64,000 nt of DNA, taken from positions 1,426,001 to 1,490,000 of the forward strand of contig NZ_CP067378.1 of the NCBI RefSeq assembly GCF_019565505.1, in the 5' to 3' direction. The translations under genes and the position numbers were made by a program. The notes below the pieces were generated by a model, which worked only from the letters and a program-made list of their open reading frames with translations, was not told the origin of the DNA and did no database searches. Below are positions 18,707-29,609 of the stretch, piece by piece. The DNA is from Flavobacterium davisii. GTDB taxonomy: Bacteria > Bacteroidota > Bacteroidia > Flavobacteriales > Flavobacteriaceae. Within the stretch, counting starts at the first letter, position 1; every line of letters starts with the position of its first letter.

Positions 18707-20648
18707 TAAAAATTACGGCATCTGAATTAGTTTCTGTTACAATTTGAAACAAATACAACCCTGATGACAAATGACTAACTGCTTCAGGTTTTACAATATT
18801 TTTTTCTACTTTAAATTCTTTTATTAATTTACCTGTTAAATCAAAAATTTTACCTATTCCTTCTCGTCCTATTTTACTGCCAAACAAATAGTTTAATTCA
18901 TCTCCAACGGGATTTGGTTCTAGGATGATTTGGTTCTCTAAATATTTAACACTAAATCCTTTCGTGCTCGATTTAGAAAACTTTCCTTCTCTAATAATAA
19001 TATTATCTTTATAACCAATCTGATAATACCCTTCTCCATTATCACAGCATAGTCCGTCTCCTTTTTCATCTTTTATATTAAAAGTATAACATTCTTTATC
19101 ATTTAAATTCCATGTTTCTTGAATAGAAATGGGGTCATTATTGTTATAAGGTCCTCCTGAACGTATTATTTTTCCTGAGTTATTTAACAATTCCCAAGTA
19201 ATGTCTTCTCCTTTATTATCTAATTGTAAATCAAATTTTACTTCATCATAAAAGAATACTTCTGGTTGAGCTGTGTTTATTATTTTTACTTTGGCAAAAT
19301 TATTTGTACTTCTTGTATCATTCACTCCATTAACTGCTACGATTTCTACATTTAGTATATCATTTTCATTTCCTATTTCTGGAATGGACATTAAAGCGTA
19401 TTGATTGGGTTTTAATATTCCTTTCCAATTAATATCTTTTGTAGCTTGATTATTAAAATGGTATTTTACTAAAACACTATTGATATCATTAATTCCTTGA
19501 TTGATAATGGAAAATTTCCTAGGTTCATTGACACATAAATTGGTAAAACCTGTGTATTGTTTTTCAATTTTTATTTCAGCATCATTTACTAACAGTAATA
19601 CAGGATTTTCTTTATCAGAGTTTACAATAGTTTTTCTTCTTGGTGAATTAGCTAATACTGTTTGTATTCGGTCTTTTTGATTTTGGGTAAAGATATTCAT
19701 ACAGTTATCATCTGTGTAATCCATATAGTTTTGCACCATTTCATTTTCTGTCCCAGTACAACTCAAAATTAAAGGGCAACCTGTATTTGAAGTATGCGCT
19801 TGTGGGGTATCTGCACAAAAATCATCCCCACACTCTAAATCTCCCCATATATGTCGTAATCCTAGCCAATGTCCTATTTCATGTGTAGTTGTCCTTCCTT
19901 TATCGTACCTAGAACTACCGTATATACCATTTGGATAAATTTCTACAGAGCCAAAATTCAAATAATTTACAGCTATTCCATCGGTGGCTTCAGTACCCAT
20001 TTCATACGAACCCGGAACATTTGCATTACTCGGAAATTGTGCTTGCCCTAATAATTGAGCGTTTACAAAATCAACTACCCAAATATTTAAATATAAAGAA
20101 GAATCCCATACTGTTTCTGGTTTTAAGATTAAATCTATGTCTCCTAATTTTTTCTCCGTATTTTCAGTCCATTTAGCATGATTATAATAAACACGATCAA
20201 TACCATTGGTCGGATTTCCTGAAGGATCAACTTGTGCTAAAGCAAATTGAATTTGTAAATCCGCTCCGTTGGGGTGTGTATTATACCCCGGTGTATTTAA
20301 TTTTTTTCTAAAATCATTATTTAACACCTCTATTTGCGAGATAACTTGTTTATCATCAATATTGGGTGCTTGACCTACATTTTGTCCAGAATGTACAATA
20401 TGTACTACTACTGGTATAGTAATAATACCATTAAATGTAGATCTATTATTCTTTTGTTTCTCTATTAATGGATTTAACCATTTTTCAAACTGAACTAGAT
20501 TTGCTCTTTTAGGATTATTTTTTTGTAAATATTTCTCATATTCTACAGTAGAACATCGAACTACTTTTCCTTCTTGATTGTTCTGTCCTTTGGAAACAAA
20601 AGATATAAGAAATACAAAAAGAGAAGCTATAATATAATTTATTTTCAT
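18696..20648 (-). CDS. Secreted M43-family zinc metalloprotease with type IX sorting domain
   Basis: 650 residues. Signal peptide MKINYIIASLFVFLISFVSKG, a propeptide, then a pappalysin-type (M43) catalytic domain with HEIGHWLGLRHIWGD giving the HExxHxxGxxH zinc site, and the downstream Met-turn region NYMDYTDDNCMNIFT. A CARDB/Fn-like region (residues ~370-460) follows. The last ~75 residues (LEPNPVGDELNYLFG to FIKK) form a type A C-terminal domain recognised by the type IX secretion system. Expected to be cleaved and released or attached at the cell surface, where it degrades protein. Confidence 0.92.
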   Translation of the reverse strand: MKINYIIASLFVFLISFVSKGQNNQEGKVVRCSTVEYEKYLQKNNPKRANLVQFEKWLNPLIEKQKNNRSTFNGIITIPVVVHIVHSGQNVGQAPNIDDKQVISQIEVLNNDFRKKLNTPGYNTHPNGADLQIQFALAQVDPSGNPTNGIDRVYYNHAKWTENTEKKLGDIDLILKPETVWDSSLYLNIWVVDFVNAQLLGQAQFPSNANVPGSYEMGTEATDGIAVNYLNFGSVEIYPNGIYGSSRYDKGRTTTHEIGHWLGLRHIWGDLECGDDFCADTPQAHTSNTGCPLILSCTGTENEMVQNYMDYTDDNCMNIFTQNQKDRIQTVLANSPRRKTIVNSDKENPVLLLVNDAEIKIEKQYTGFTNLCVNEPRKFSIINQGINDINSVLVKYHFNNQATKDINWKGILKPNQYALMSIPEIGNENDILNVEIVAVNGVNDTRSTNNFAKVKIINTAQPEVFFYDEVKFDLQLDNKGEDITWELLNNSGKIIRSGGPYNNNDPISIQETWNLNDKECYTFNIKDEKGDGLCCDNGEGYYQIGYKDNIIIREGKFSKSSTKGFSVKYLENQIILEPNPVGDELNYLFGSKIGREGIGKIFDLTGKLIKEFKVEKNIVKPEAVSHLSSGLYLFQIVTETNSDAVIFIKK

Positions 20649-20695
20649 AATTAACTGACTACTGTTTATAAAAGTACGAACTTATTATATTTTAT

Positions 20696-23600
20696 CTAAG
20701 CAATTTTAAAATTCATTTGCATATTTTCCATTTCTCGCAATAATTCTGAAGAAATCTTTACTTTTATTTTACGACTTGGCATGGATAACATATTTTTTAT
20801 AATAATTTCTTCTTTATCTTCTGGAATTTCCATCTCAACCTCTCCTTCTTCTAGATCTTCTACTTGATTATCTTCAGCGGGAGCACTTTCAATTTGTAGC
20901 TGTCGTTTAATCTTTTCCAACTCCATTACTTCAAAGGTTACCTGATGATCTCCTTTATTTTCAATAAATAAATTATATAATTTATTTATCAGATCTTCTT
21001 TTATTTCATATATAGAAAACAAAATGGTCATTTTTTTAGCGTAAGTAGGCAAAACATCTGCCAGCATTTTTCCATCCATAAATTGGATTCTAGGATCTGA
21101 TTTTTTACCTGTTTCACGGTTTGTCCATCCTTCTTTAACATTTAGCTTAAAATAAACAAATTGATTTTGAACTAAATAATGACGGAATCTTAAATATTCT
21201 TCGTCAAAAATCCTAAATTCATAGGTTTCATCGTATCCCTCTAAATTAAATGTTGCCCAACCTTTACCATTTTTAGCTGTCCTGTGTTGAACATTACTAA
21301 CCATCCCTCCTAAAGAAATATTTTTACCTACTAATTGTTCTAAATAAGATAAGTGTTCTAAACGAGTATTACAGAAATATTTCATTTCATATTTATAGTC
21401 ATCAAGAGGATGACCTGAAATATAAATCCCTACTACCTCTTTTTCTCTTGCTAATTTTTCCATGGTATGCCATTCTTCGCAAGGAGGAACGGTTGGTTCT
21501 GGTATTTGAACTTCGGTAGTATCACCAAATAAACTTACTTGAGAAGAGTTTTCGTTTTCTTGCATCTTGGCTCCATACTTCATGGCTTTTTCTAAAAACC
21601 AAATAGCATCTCCTTCATGATGAAAATATTGGGCTCTGTGCGTATTTTCAAAGCAATCGAATCCTCCTGAAAGGGCAAGATTTTCAAATGCTTTTTTATT
21701 TGCCGCTCTTAAATCTATTCGTTTGGCTAAATCAAATATTGATTTATATTTTCCTTCTTTTCTATTTTCTATAATCGTATTTACAGCTCCTTCTCCAACT
21801 CCTTTTATAGCTCCCATACCAAAACGAATGGCATAATTTTCGTTTACTGTGAATTTATAAAAAGATTCATTTACATCAGGCCCCAAAACTTCCAGCCCCA
21901 TCCTTCTGCATTCTTCCATAAAAAAAGAAACTTGTTTAATATCATTCATGTTATTAGAAAGAACGGCTGCCATATACTCAGCTGGATAATGGGCTTTAAG
22001 ATAAGCTGTCTGATAAGCTACCCAAGCATAACAAGTAGAGTGTGATTTATTAAATGCGTAACTTGCAAAGGCTTCCCAGTCAGTCCATATTTTATCTAAT
22101 TTCTTAGCATCATGACCATTAGCCATTGCTTGATCTATAAACTTAGATTTCATTTTATCTAGGACGTCTTTTTGCTTTTTACCCATTGCTTTACGAAGAA
22201 CGTCGGCATCACCTTTAGAAAAATTTGCTAGCTTTTGAGAAAGAAGCATTACTTGCTCTTGGTATACGGTAATCCCATAAGTTTCTGCTAAATACTCTTC
22301 ACAAGCATCTAAATCGTAGGTTATTTCCTCATCTCCATTTTTTTCTTCTCACAAAAGAAGGGATATACTCTAAGGGACCCGGACGATACAAGGCATTCAT
22401 AGCGATTAAGTCTGCAAAAACAGTTGGCTTTAGGTCCTTCATATATTTTTGCATTCCAGGGCGATTCGTATTGAAATACACCTACAGTTTCTCCCCTTTG
22501 AAAAAGCTCATATGTTTTAACATCGTCTATAGGAAAATTATCGGGATCTAACTCTATATCTAAACGATACTTTACTAATTTAACGGTATCTTTTATTAAG
22601 GTCAGGGTCTTCAGACCCAAGAAGTCCATTTTTAACAACCCCGCACTTTCGGCTACTGAGTTATCAAACTGGGTTACATATAAATCAGAATCTTTAGCAG
22701 TGGTTACAGGAACGAAATTTGTTATATCATCTGGTGTAATTATAACACCACAGGCATGTATACCTGTATTTCGCATAGATCCTTCGAGCACTTTGGCTTG
22801 CTGAATAGTTTCTCCTGCTAAATCACCTTCATTTGCTATACTAATTAATTCTTTGATTCGATCAAATTCTTCGGAGGATTTGAGTGCTTTTTTTACATCT
22901 CCTTCTTCTTCTTTTAAAAATCGAGCCAAGTTCCATTTAGAAGGCATCATAGCAGGTATTAGCTTGGCAATTTTATCGGCTTCAAATAAGGGTAAATCTA
23001 ATACTCTTGCCGTATCTCTTATGGCAGATTTTGTTGCCATTTTACCGTATGTAATAATTTGTGCTACTTGATTGGCTCCATATTTATCAATAACGTATTG
23101 CATTACATCTCCCCTTCCTTCGTCATCAAAATCAATATCAATATCGGGCATGGATACACGATCAGGATTTAAGAATCTTTCAAAAAGCAAATCGTACTTA
23201 ATAGGATCTATATTCGTTATTCCTAAACAGTATGCAACGGCAGAACCTGCTGCAGAACCACGACCGAGGACCAACGGAAACTCCCATATTTCTAGCAGCT
23301 GCAATAAAATCTTGAACAATTAAGAAATAACCAGGATATCCTGTTTTTTCAATTGTCAATAACTCAAAGTCCAAACGTTCTTTTATTTCCGCTGTTTTTG
23401 TTGGGTCAATTGATTCATCTGCAATTTCAGGGTATCTTTTTCTGGCTCCTTCGTATGTAAGATAACGTAAATATTTATTTTCTCCTCGTTTACCTCCATC
23501 TTGATTGTCTTCTGTAACTAAAAATTCTTCTGGGATATCAAATTTGGGCAGTAATACATCCCGATATAAGGAATAAATTTCTACTTTATCAATAATTTCT

Positions 23601-25234
23601 TGAATATTTACAATAGCTTCAGGTAAATCGGCAAAAAGATATTTCATTTCTTCTTGCGTTTTAAAATAATATTCTTGATTAGGAAGTCCGTATCGATAAC
23701 CGCGACCTCTCCCTATAGGTGTAGCTTGTTTTTCACCATCCTTTACACATAATAAGATGTCATGAGCATTAGCGTCTTCTTTGGCTACGTAATAAGTATT
23801 ATTAGTTGCTATCAATTTTACTTGATGCTTATGTGCAAATTGTATTAATGTTTGATTTACTCTATTTTCATCTTCTTGATTATGACGCATTATTTCCAGA
23901 TAAAAATCATCTCCAAACTGCGATTTCCACCATAAAAGTGCTTCTTCTGCCTGATTTTCACCTATATTTAGTATTTTACTGGAAATTTCCCCATATAAAT
24001 TACCTGACAAAACGATAACATCTTCTTTGTATTGCTCCACGATATTTCGATCTATACGCGGCACATAATAAAAACCATCTGTATAGGCTATGGAAGCCAT
24101 TTTAGCTAAATTATGATAGCCTTTCTTATTTTTTGCTAAAAAAACTACTTGATATCCGTTATCTTTTACCGATTTGTCTTTGTGATTATTACAAACAAAG
24201 AATTCTCCTCCTACAATTGGCTTTATTTCAACTTCAGAGGGCATTTCTCCTTTTTCTATACTGATTTCATTTTTTGCTTTGGCTGATTTATTATGATTTA
24301 GAACAGCACTTACAAACTGAAATGCCCCCATCATATTTCCAACATCTGTCATAGCTACTGCTGGCATTTTGTTTTTAGCTGCTGCATTAACAATCGCGGG
24401 TATCGAAATTGTGGATTGTAGTATTGAAAATTGGGTATGGTTATGCAAATGTGTGTATACAGCATTTTCTAAATTTTTAATTGCTTCTGCTGAAACCGTT
24501 ACATTTCCTTCTTGCTGTATATCACTTAATCTCTTTCGAATTTCATCTGAGGCAGATTTTAAATTAATATGCTTTAAACCAATCAATTTAATTTCTTGAG
24601 GATTATTTTGACGAAAACGCATATAATAATCTTCAGGTACATCTAACTCCTCTTCTGTAAAAATTTCTCTTTTAACAAGTTCAAGAAAACAACGTGTAGT
24701 AGCTTCCACATCCGCAGTAGCGTTATGAGCTTCTGCAAAAGGCTCGCCAAACAAAAATTGGTGTAGTTCGGTAAGTGTGGGTAACTTATACCTACCTCCA
24801 CGTCCTCCCGGCAATTTAAGCAATTCAGCTGTGGCTTCAGTACAAGTATCTAAAACAGGCATTTGTGATAATGAGGAAGTAACGCCTCCTCTATAAAACT
24901 CACATCCCATTATATTAACATCAAATCCTACATTTTGACCTACGATATATTTTGCTTTTGAAAGAGCTATATTAAATTTTGCTAATACTTCCTGCAAACT
25001 AACCCCTTGTTCCATGGCTAATTCTGTAGAAATCCCATGAATCCTTTCTGCATCATACGGAATATTAAATCCTTCTGGTTTTACTAAATAATCTTGATGT
25101 TCTATGAGTTGCCCCATTTCATCATGTAATTGCCAAGCTATTTGTATACAACGTGGCCAATTGTCTGTATCCGTAATAGGGGCAGACCAACTACGTGGCA
25201 AACCTGTAGTTTCGGTGTCAAAAATCAAATACAT
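20696..25234 (-). CDS. dnaE: DNA polymerase III alpha subunit fused to a proofreading exonuclease, frame broken three times in this sequence
   Basis: About 1510 residues after repair. Residues 1-190 are a DnaQ-like DEDD exonuclease (MYLIFDTETTGLPRSW, later HNATADVEATTRCFLEL). A PHP domain begins near HLHNHTQFSILQ, and the polymerase core has the catalytic PDIDIDFDDEGRGDV. The fusion of exonuclease to DnaE is usual in Bacteroidetes. Breaks: 23264-23269 CCGAGG (CCAGG restores SVGPGRGSAAGSAV), 22454-22459 CCAGGG (one G too many; repair gives ESPGMQKYMKDLKPTVF) and an A7 run near 22340-22347 (A6 restores SFVRRKNGDEEITYD). Two of the three sit at CCWGG. The gene is essential, so these are errors. 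Confidence 0.95.
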
Positions 25235-25562
25235 AAATGTAAATATTCTAAAATTTTAATGACTATATTCTCTAAGCATTTTGCAAAATTTTAATCTGAG
25301 AAGAGAATTTCCAAAAATACATTTTAAGAAGGAAGAAATCAAGTTATTTGACAAAAGGAGAATTATTAATATGACATTGAACTTAATAAAAAAGAAAAAA
25401 GCTTTTATTCTTGATCCTAAGAAATATCGATTTTTTCTTATTCAGATTGTCCAATCTTTTTGCTTAATCCCCAACTTTTATTCTTGATCCTTTTAAACTT
25501 GACCTTGTTTATTGAGTAATAATAAAAAAGCCTTACATTTCTGTAAGGCTTGATTTTACTTG
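25235..25562. repeat. Intergenic region with an ISAon1-like transposase remnant
   Basis: Positions 25418-25491 are nearly identical, in reverse orientation, to 46561-46637. On the plus strand the segment encodes NIDFFLFRLSNLFA and a stop, the very C-terminus of an ISAon1-like transposase. A 17-bp direct repeat (CTTTTATTCTTGATCCT) occurs at 25402-25418 and 25475-25491. The rest of the region shows no gene. Confidence 0.65.
25527..25556 (-). terminator. Intrinsic terminator after tRNA-Met
   Basis: Stem AAGCCTTACA / TGTAAGGCTT, with six T on the reverse strand. Confidence 0.8.
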
Positions 25563-25637
25563 TGGTCCCACCTGGGCTCGAACCAGGGGACCACCTGATT
25601 ATGAGTCAGGTGCTCTAACCAACTGAGCTATAGGACC
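25563..25637 (-). tRNA. tRNA with anticodon CAT (Met-type)
   Basis: Reverse strand cloverleaf of 75 nt: acceptor GGTCCTA / TGGGACC, D arm GCTCAGTTGGTTAGAGC, anticodon loop CTCATAA and T arm CTGGTTCGAGCCCAG. CAT could be elongator Met or, if modified by TilS, Ile2; this cannot be decided by eye. The two CCWGG sites in its T arm are intact. Confidence 0.92.
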
Positions 25638-25722
25638 AATTTACTTAGTAAATCTTTTAGCAGCTCAGAGTTGCTCTCTGTTTGCGGTTGCAATATTAAG
25701 ACATTTTTTTAATTCTACAAAA

Positions 25723-26127
25723 TTATTTTGAAATTTCTTGACACAATTCTATCAAAACACCATTGGTACTCTTAGGATGCAAGAAAGCAACTAACTTATT
25801 ATCAGCTCCTTTCTTAGGATTTTCATTTAAAACAATAAATCCATTTTTTTTTAATCTTTCTATTTCTTCCACTATATTTTCCACATCAAAAGCTATATGA
25901 TGAATACCTTCACCCTTCTTTTCAATGAATTTAGCAATAGGACTTTCTGAATTAGTAGCTTCTAAAAGTTCTATTTTATTAGGTCCGTTCATAAAGAAAG
26001 ACGTTTTAACACCTTCACTTTCTACAAATTCTTCCTTATAAGCAGGCTTTCCAAAAAGCAATTCAAAAACTTTATTTGACTCTTCTAAATTCTTTACCGC
26101 TATCCCTATGTGTTCTATTTTTCTCAT
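25723..26127 (-). CDS. mce: Methylmalonyl-CoA epimerase
   Basis: 134 residues, a full-length single VOC-fold protein. Metal-binding positions are visible in EHIGIAVKNLEESN, GEGIHHIAFDVENI and GVLIELCQE. It interconverts the R and S forms of methylmalonyl-CoA in propionate metabolism. No mutase gene is adjacent. It is divergent from rbfA. Confidence 0.92.
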   Translation of the reverse strand: MRKIEHIGIAVKNLEESNKVFELLFGKPAYKEEFVESEGVKTSFFMNGPNKIELLEATNSESPIAKFIEKKGEGIHHIAFDVENIVEEIERLKKNGFIVLNENPKKGADNKLVAFLHPKSTNGVLIELCQEISK

Positions 26128-26199
26128 TATTATTGTTTTTATTTAGACAAATATATCATTTGACAAACTGAAAATAGCAACACTATTTACAAAAAATTG

Positions 26200-26207
26200 T
26201 ATGTTTG
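26200..26207 (+). promoter_or_regulatory. -7 promoter element directly before rbfA
   Basis: TATGTTTG matches TAnnTTTG and ends only 4 bp before the rbfA ATG at 26212. Confidence 0.55.
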
Positions 26208-26211
26208 CATC

Positions 26212-26604
26212 ATGGAGACTAATAGACAAAAAAAAATAGGAAACGTTTTACAAAAAGATTTGGTGGATATTTTACAGGGGGAGGTTCGTAAAAACGGTAT
26301 TTCAAATCTTGTTATATCTGTTTCAAAAGTAAGCGTAACAACGGACTTATCAATTGCTAAAGTTTTTCTTAGTATCTTCCCACAAGAAAAAGCAAAAGAA
26401 ATACTAGATGCTGTAAGATCAAACACCCCACTTATCAAACATGATTTAGCACAACGTGTAAAACTACAGTTGCGCCGTGTCCCTAACCTGCTCTTTTACA
26501 TAGATGATAGTTTAGATTATATTGAAAAAATAGATGACGCATTATCAGGAAAAGACAATCCAATAGAAAACCCTAATTTATTATATAAAAGAAAGAAATC
26601 TTAA
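26212..26604 (+). CDS. rbfA: Ribosome-binding factor A
   Basis: 130 residues from ATG 26212 (METNRQKKIGNVLQKDLVD). KH-like fold with the family segment VSVTTDLSIAKVFLSIF and RRVPNLLFYIDDSLDYIEKID. It helps mature the 16S rRNA 5-prime end during cold adaptation. A -7 element ends 4 bp before the start, so the transcript may be leaderless. The next gene (ABC permease) begins 4 bp after the stop. Confidence 0.95.
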   Translation: METNRQKKIGNVLQKDLVDILQGEVRKNGISNLVISVSKVSVTTDLSIAKVFLSIFPQEKAKEILDAVRSNTPLIKHDLAQRVKLQLRRVPNLLFYIDDSLDYIEKIDDALSGKDNPIENPNLLYKRKKS

Positions 26605-26608
26605 GCAT

Positions 26609-27817
26609 TTGTACTTCCCTTTTTACATAGCACAACGATATTTACGCACTGCTAGCAAAAACAATGCAATAAACATTATTAGCCGTATAGCTTCAGTAGG
26701 AATCGTAATTGGCTCTATGTCATTATTTGTCGTATTGTCTGTTTTTAGTGGATTAAAAGAATTTAGTTTATCTTTCAGCAACAATTTTGATCCTGATTTA
26801 AAGATCTTTCCAAAAAAAGGAAAGACGATCACAATTAGTTCTTTACAACTCGATGAATTAAAAAAATTAAACGAAATTAAATTCTATAGTAATGTAATTG
26901 AAGAAAAAGTTCTTTTTGTGTACAAAGGAAAAGAGCAAGTGGCTGAAATTAAAGGCGTAGACAATCAGTTTAATCAAGTTAATAAAATCCAGAAAGCCAT
27001 CTATCAAGGACAATGGCTAATACCTGAAACACCTCAAGTTGTTATAGGAAATGGCATTGCTAGTAAATTATCATTAGGTCTCTTTGACCTAAACAATACG
27101 CTCCAAATATACGCCCCTAGACCGGGCAAAGGATCTATTACAAATCCTGAAACCGCTTTTAACAAATCCAATCTCATCCCCATAGGCATTTATTCTATTA
27201 ACGATGATTTAGACACGAAGTACGTCTTTACAGATCTTCAATTAACTCAAGACCTGCTAGAATATAAAAAAAATCAAGTATCTGCTATAGAAATAAAGAT
27301 GGATACCTTAGCTAATGAAGGCGTTCTTACTAGTAAATTATCTAAAATATTCAACCATCAAATCGTCATAAAAAACAGAACGCAACTCAATGACAGTCTA
27401 CACAAAATGTTAAATACTGAAAATACAGCTATTTATCTAATCTTTACCTTGGTAATCATTATGACCCTTTTTACTCTAGCTGGAGCTATTATCATGATGA
27501 TTCTTGAGAAAAAGAGTAATTTAAAAACACTTTTAAACCTAGGAACTACTATCCAAAATATTCAATTAATATTTTTATTACAAGGAACTCTAATAACCTT
27601 TTTAGGAGGAATAATAGGCATTACTACGGGATTTATTTTAGTTTTCATTCAAGATCGATTCAGTTTAATAAAGATAACCGAATCACTTCCTTATCCTGTT
27701 AAAATAGAAAGTGAGAATATACTAATTGTTTTTGGCACAATCACCATTTTAGGCTTTATGGCATCTCTTATAGCAGGCAGTAGAGTAACTAAAAAATTAT
27801 TGAACAACAATCTTTAA
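26609..27817 (+). CDS. FtsX-like ABC transporter permease (LolC/LolE type)
   Basis: 402 residues starting at TTG 26609, four bases after rbfA. One N-terminal membrane helix, a periplasmic MacB-like domain, then three C-terminal helices (IYLIFTLVIIMTLFTLAGA, LIFLLQGTLITFLGGIIG, IVFGTITILGFMASLIAG). This layout is that of lipoprotein-releasing permeases. No ATPase gene is adjacent, so the energising partner (LolD-like) must be elsewhere. The TTG start is chosen because MYFPFYIAQRYLRTASK matches relatives. Confidence 0.85.
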   Translation: MYFPFYIAQRYLRTASKNNAINIISRIASVGIVIGSMSLFVVLSVFSGLKEFSLSFSNNFDPDLKIFPKKGKTITISSLQLDELKKLNEIKFYSNVIEEKVLFVYKGKEQVAEIKGVDNQFNQVNKIQKAIYQGQWLIPETPQVVIGNGIASKLSLGLFDLNNTLQIYAPRPGKGSITNPETAFNKSNLIPIGIYSINDDLDTKYVFTDLQLTQDLLEYKKNQVSAIEIKMDTLANEGVLTSKLSKIFNHQIVIKNRTQLNDSLHKMLNTENTAIYLIFTLVIIMTLFTLAGAIIMMILEKKSNLKTLLNLGTTIQNIQLIFLLQGTLITFLGGIIGITTGFILVFIQDRFSLIKITESLPYPVKIESENILIVFGTITILGFMASLIAGSRVTKKLLNNNL

Positions 27818-28349
27818 TACTATCTTTTTCACATTTTCAAATCGTTCAAGAATTATTTTATAAACGTTTTCAAAATAGTCCGAATACGTTTTTAAGCTTA
27901 TTCTTATTTTCTTTTAAAAAAACCTCATTAAAACTTATAATCATCATTCTTTAAAAAATATTAAAATCCAATAATTTTAAAAATAAAAACATGACAAATA
28001 AGTTTCTTTTAGATTTAACTCTAATTAGAGTTTAAACTCAAACTCTACATTAGAAACAAAAACGCCTTTAAATCCTAAGAAAGCAGACTATTTTTATCCT
28101 CGATCTAATAAAACAAGGTCTACGGCAAAAAAATCGTATATTTTTACATTCTCTATCCTTTCATCTTCATTACCAAGCCTATCACGTAATCAGGGTTTGA
28201 ATTTATTTAAGAAAATATTTATCCTATTCATAACATTTATCAGTTGCTAGATAAAAATCTTTATATATTTTTGTTGAATCTCGTTTTTAAAAAACACGAT
28301 TTTAATAAAATTTTTATCATCTTTATTTTTCACAATAAAAACAAACGAT
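27818..28349. other. AT-rich intergenic region without a recognised gene
   Basis: About 530 bases. No convincing coding frame. Positions 28175-28200 share 22 of 24 bases, in reverse orientation, with 43413-43436 (core GATTACGTGATAGG). The acyl-CoA dehydrogenase promoter should lie at the right end. Confidence 0.5.
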
Positions 28350-29529
28350 ATGAAACCAGATTTATTTCAATCACCTGATTATTATCAATTAGACGATCTA
28401 CTAACAGAGGAGCATAAATTAGTACGCGATGCAGCCCGTACATGGGTAAAAAAGGAAATATCACCTATAATTGAAGAATATGCACAGCGTGCGGAGTTTC
28501 CCTAATCAAATCATTAAAGGATTGGGTGAAATAGGTGGATTTGGCCCTTATATACCAGTTGAATATGGCGGTGCAGGATTAGATCAAATTTCATACGGTT
28601 TGATAATGCAGGAAATTGAGAGAGGAGATTCGGGTGTACGTTCTACTTCATCCGTACAGTCTTCTTTAGTAATGTATCCTATTTGGAAATACGGATCCGA
28701 AGAACAACGACAAAAATATTTACCAAAATTAGCTACAGGTGAATGGATGGGATGCTTTGGTTTAACAGAACCTGATCACGGATCAAATCCAGGAGGTATG
28801 GTTACTCATTTTAAAGATATGGGAGATCATTATCTTTTAAATGGTGCCAAAATGTGGATTTCTAATGCTCCTTTTGCTCAAATTGCAGTAGTTTGGGCAA
28901 AAAATGAAGAAGGGCGCATTCATGGATTAATTGTTGAACGTGGAATGGAAGGTTTTAGCACGCCAGAAACACACAATAAATGGTCATTACGAGCCTCTTC
29001 AACAGGAGAACTTATATTTGACAATGTAAAAGTTCCTAAAGAAAACTTATTACCCGGAAAATCTGGTTTAGGAGCTCCTCTTGGTTGCCTTGATTCTGCT
29101 CGTTATGGAATTGCATGGGGTGCAATTGGTGCCGCTATGGATTGTTATGATACCGCTTTACGCTATTCTAAAGAACGCATTCAGTTTGACAAACCAATAG
29201 GCGCAACACAATTACAACAAAAGAAATTAGCGGAAATGATTACCGAAATCACAAAAGCTCAACTTCTTACTTGGAGACTGGGGGTTTTACGCAATGAAGG
29301 CAAAGCTACATCAGCCCAAATTTCTATGGCAAAAAGAAATAATGTAGATATGGCGCTAACTATAGCTCGTGACGCGCGCCAAATGTTAGGCGGAATGGGT
29401 ATTACAGGGGAATATTCGATTATGCGACACATGATGAATTTAGAATCGGTAGTAACATACGAAGGAACTCATGATATCCATTTGTTAATTACAGGTATGG
29501 ATGTAACAGGATTTCCTGCTTTTAAATAA
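28350..29529 (+). CDS. Acyl-CoA dehydrogenase, glutaryl-CoA dehydrogenase-like; frame broken once in this sequence
   Basis: About 392 residues after repair. Start ATG 28350 (MKPDLFQSPDYYQLDDLLTE). Break near 28495-28503: an extra base, best placed in the CCC run; repair gives AEFPNQIIKGLGEIGG. FAD-dependent ACAD fold with signature CFGLTEPDHGSNPGGM and the C-terminal catalytic-base region NLESVVTYEGTHDIH. The C-terminus is most like glutaryl-CoA dehydrogenases, which oxidise and decarboxylate glutaryl-CoA in lysine and tryptophan breakdown. Substrate assignment is inference. Confidence 0.85.
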
Positions 29530-29551
29530 TATGCCAATAAATAAAAATGAT

Positions 29552-29590
29552 ATAAATGCCTCTCCTTTTAGAGAGGCATTTATTATTTTT
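29552..29590 (+). terminator. Intrinsic terminator after the acyl-CoA dehydrogenase gene
   Basis: Stem AAATGCCTCTC / GAGAGGCATTT with a CTTTTA-type loop and a T-rich tail. Confidence 0.85.
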
Positions 29591-29609
29591 GCTAAAATTT
29601 ATTAAAACA

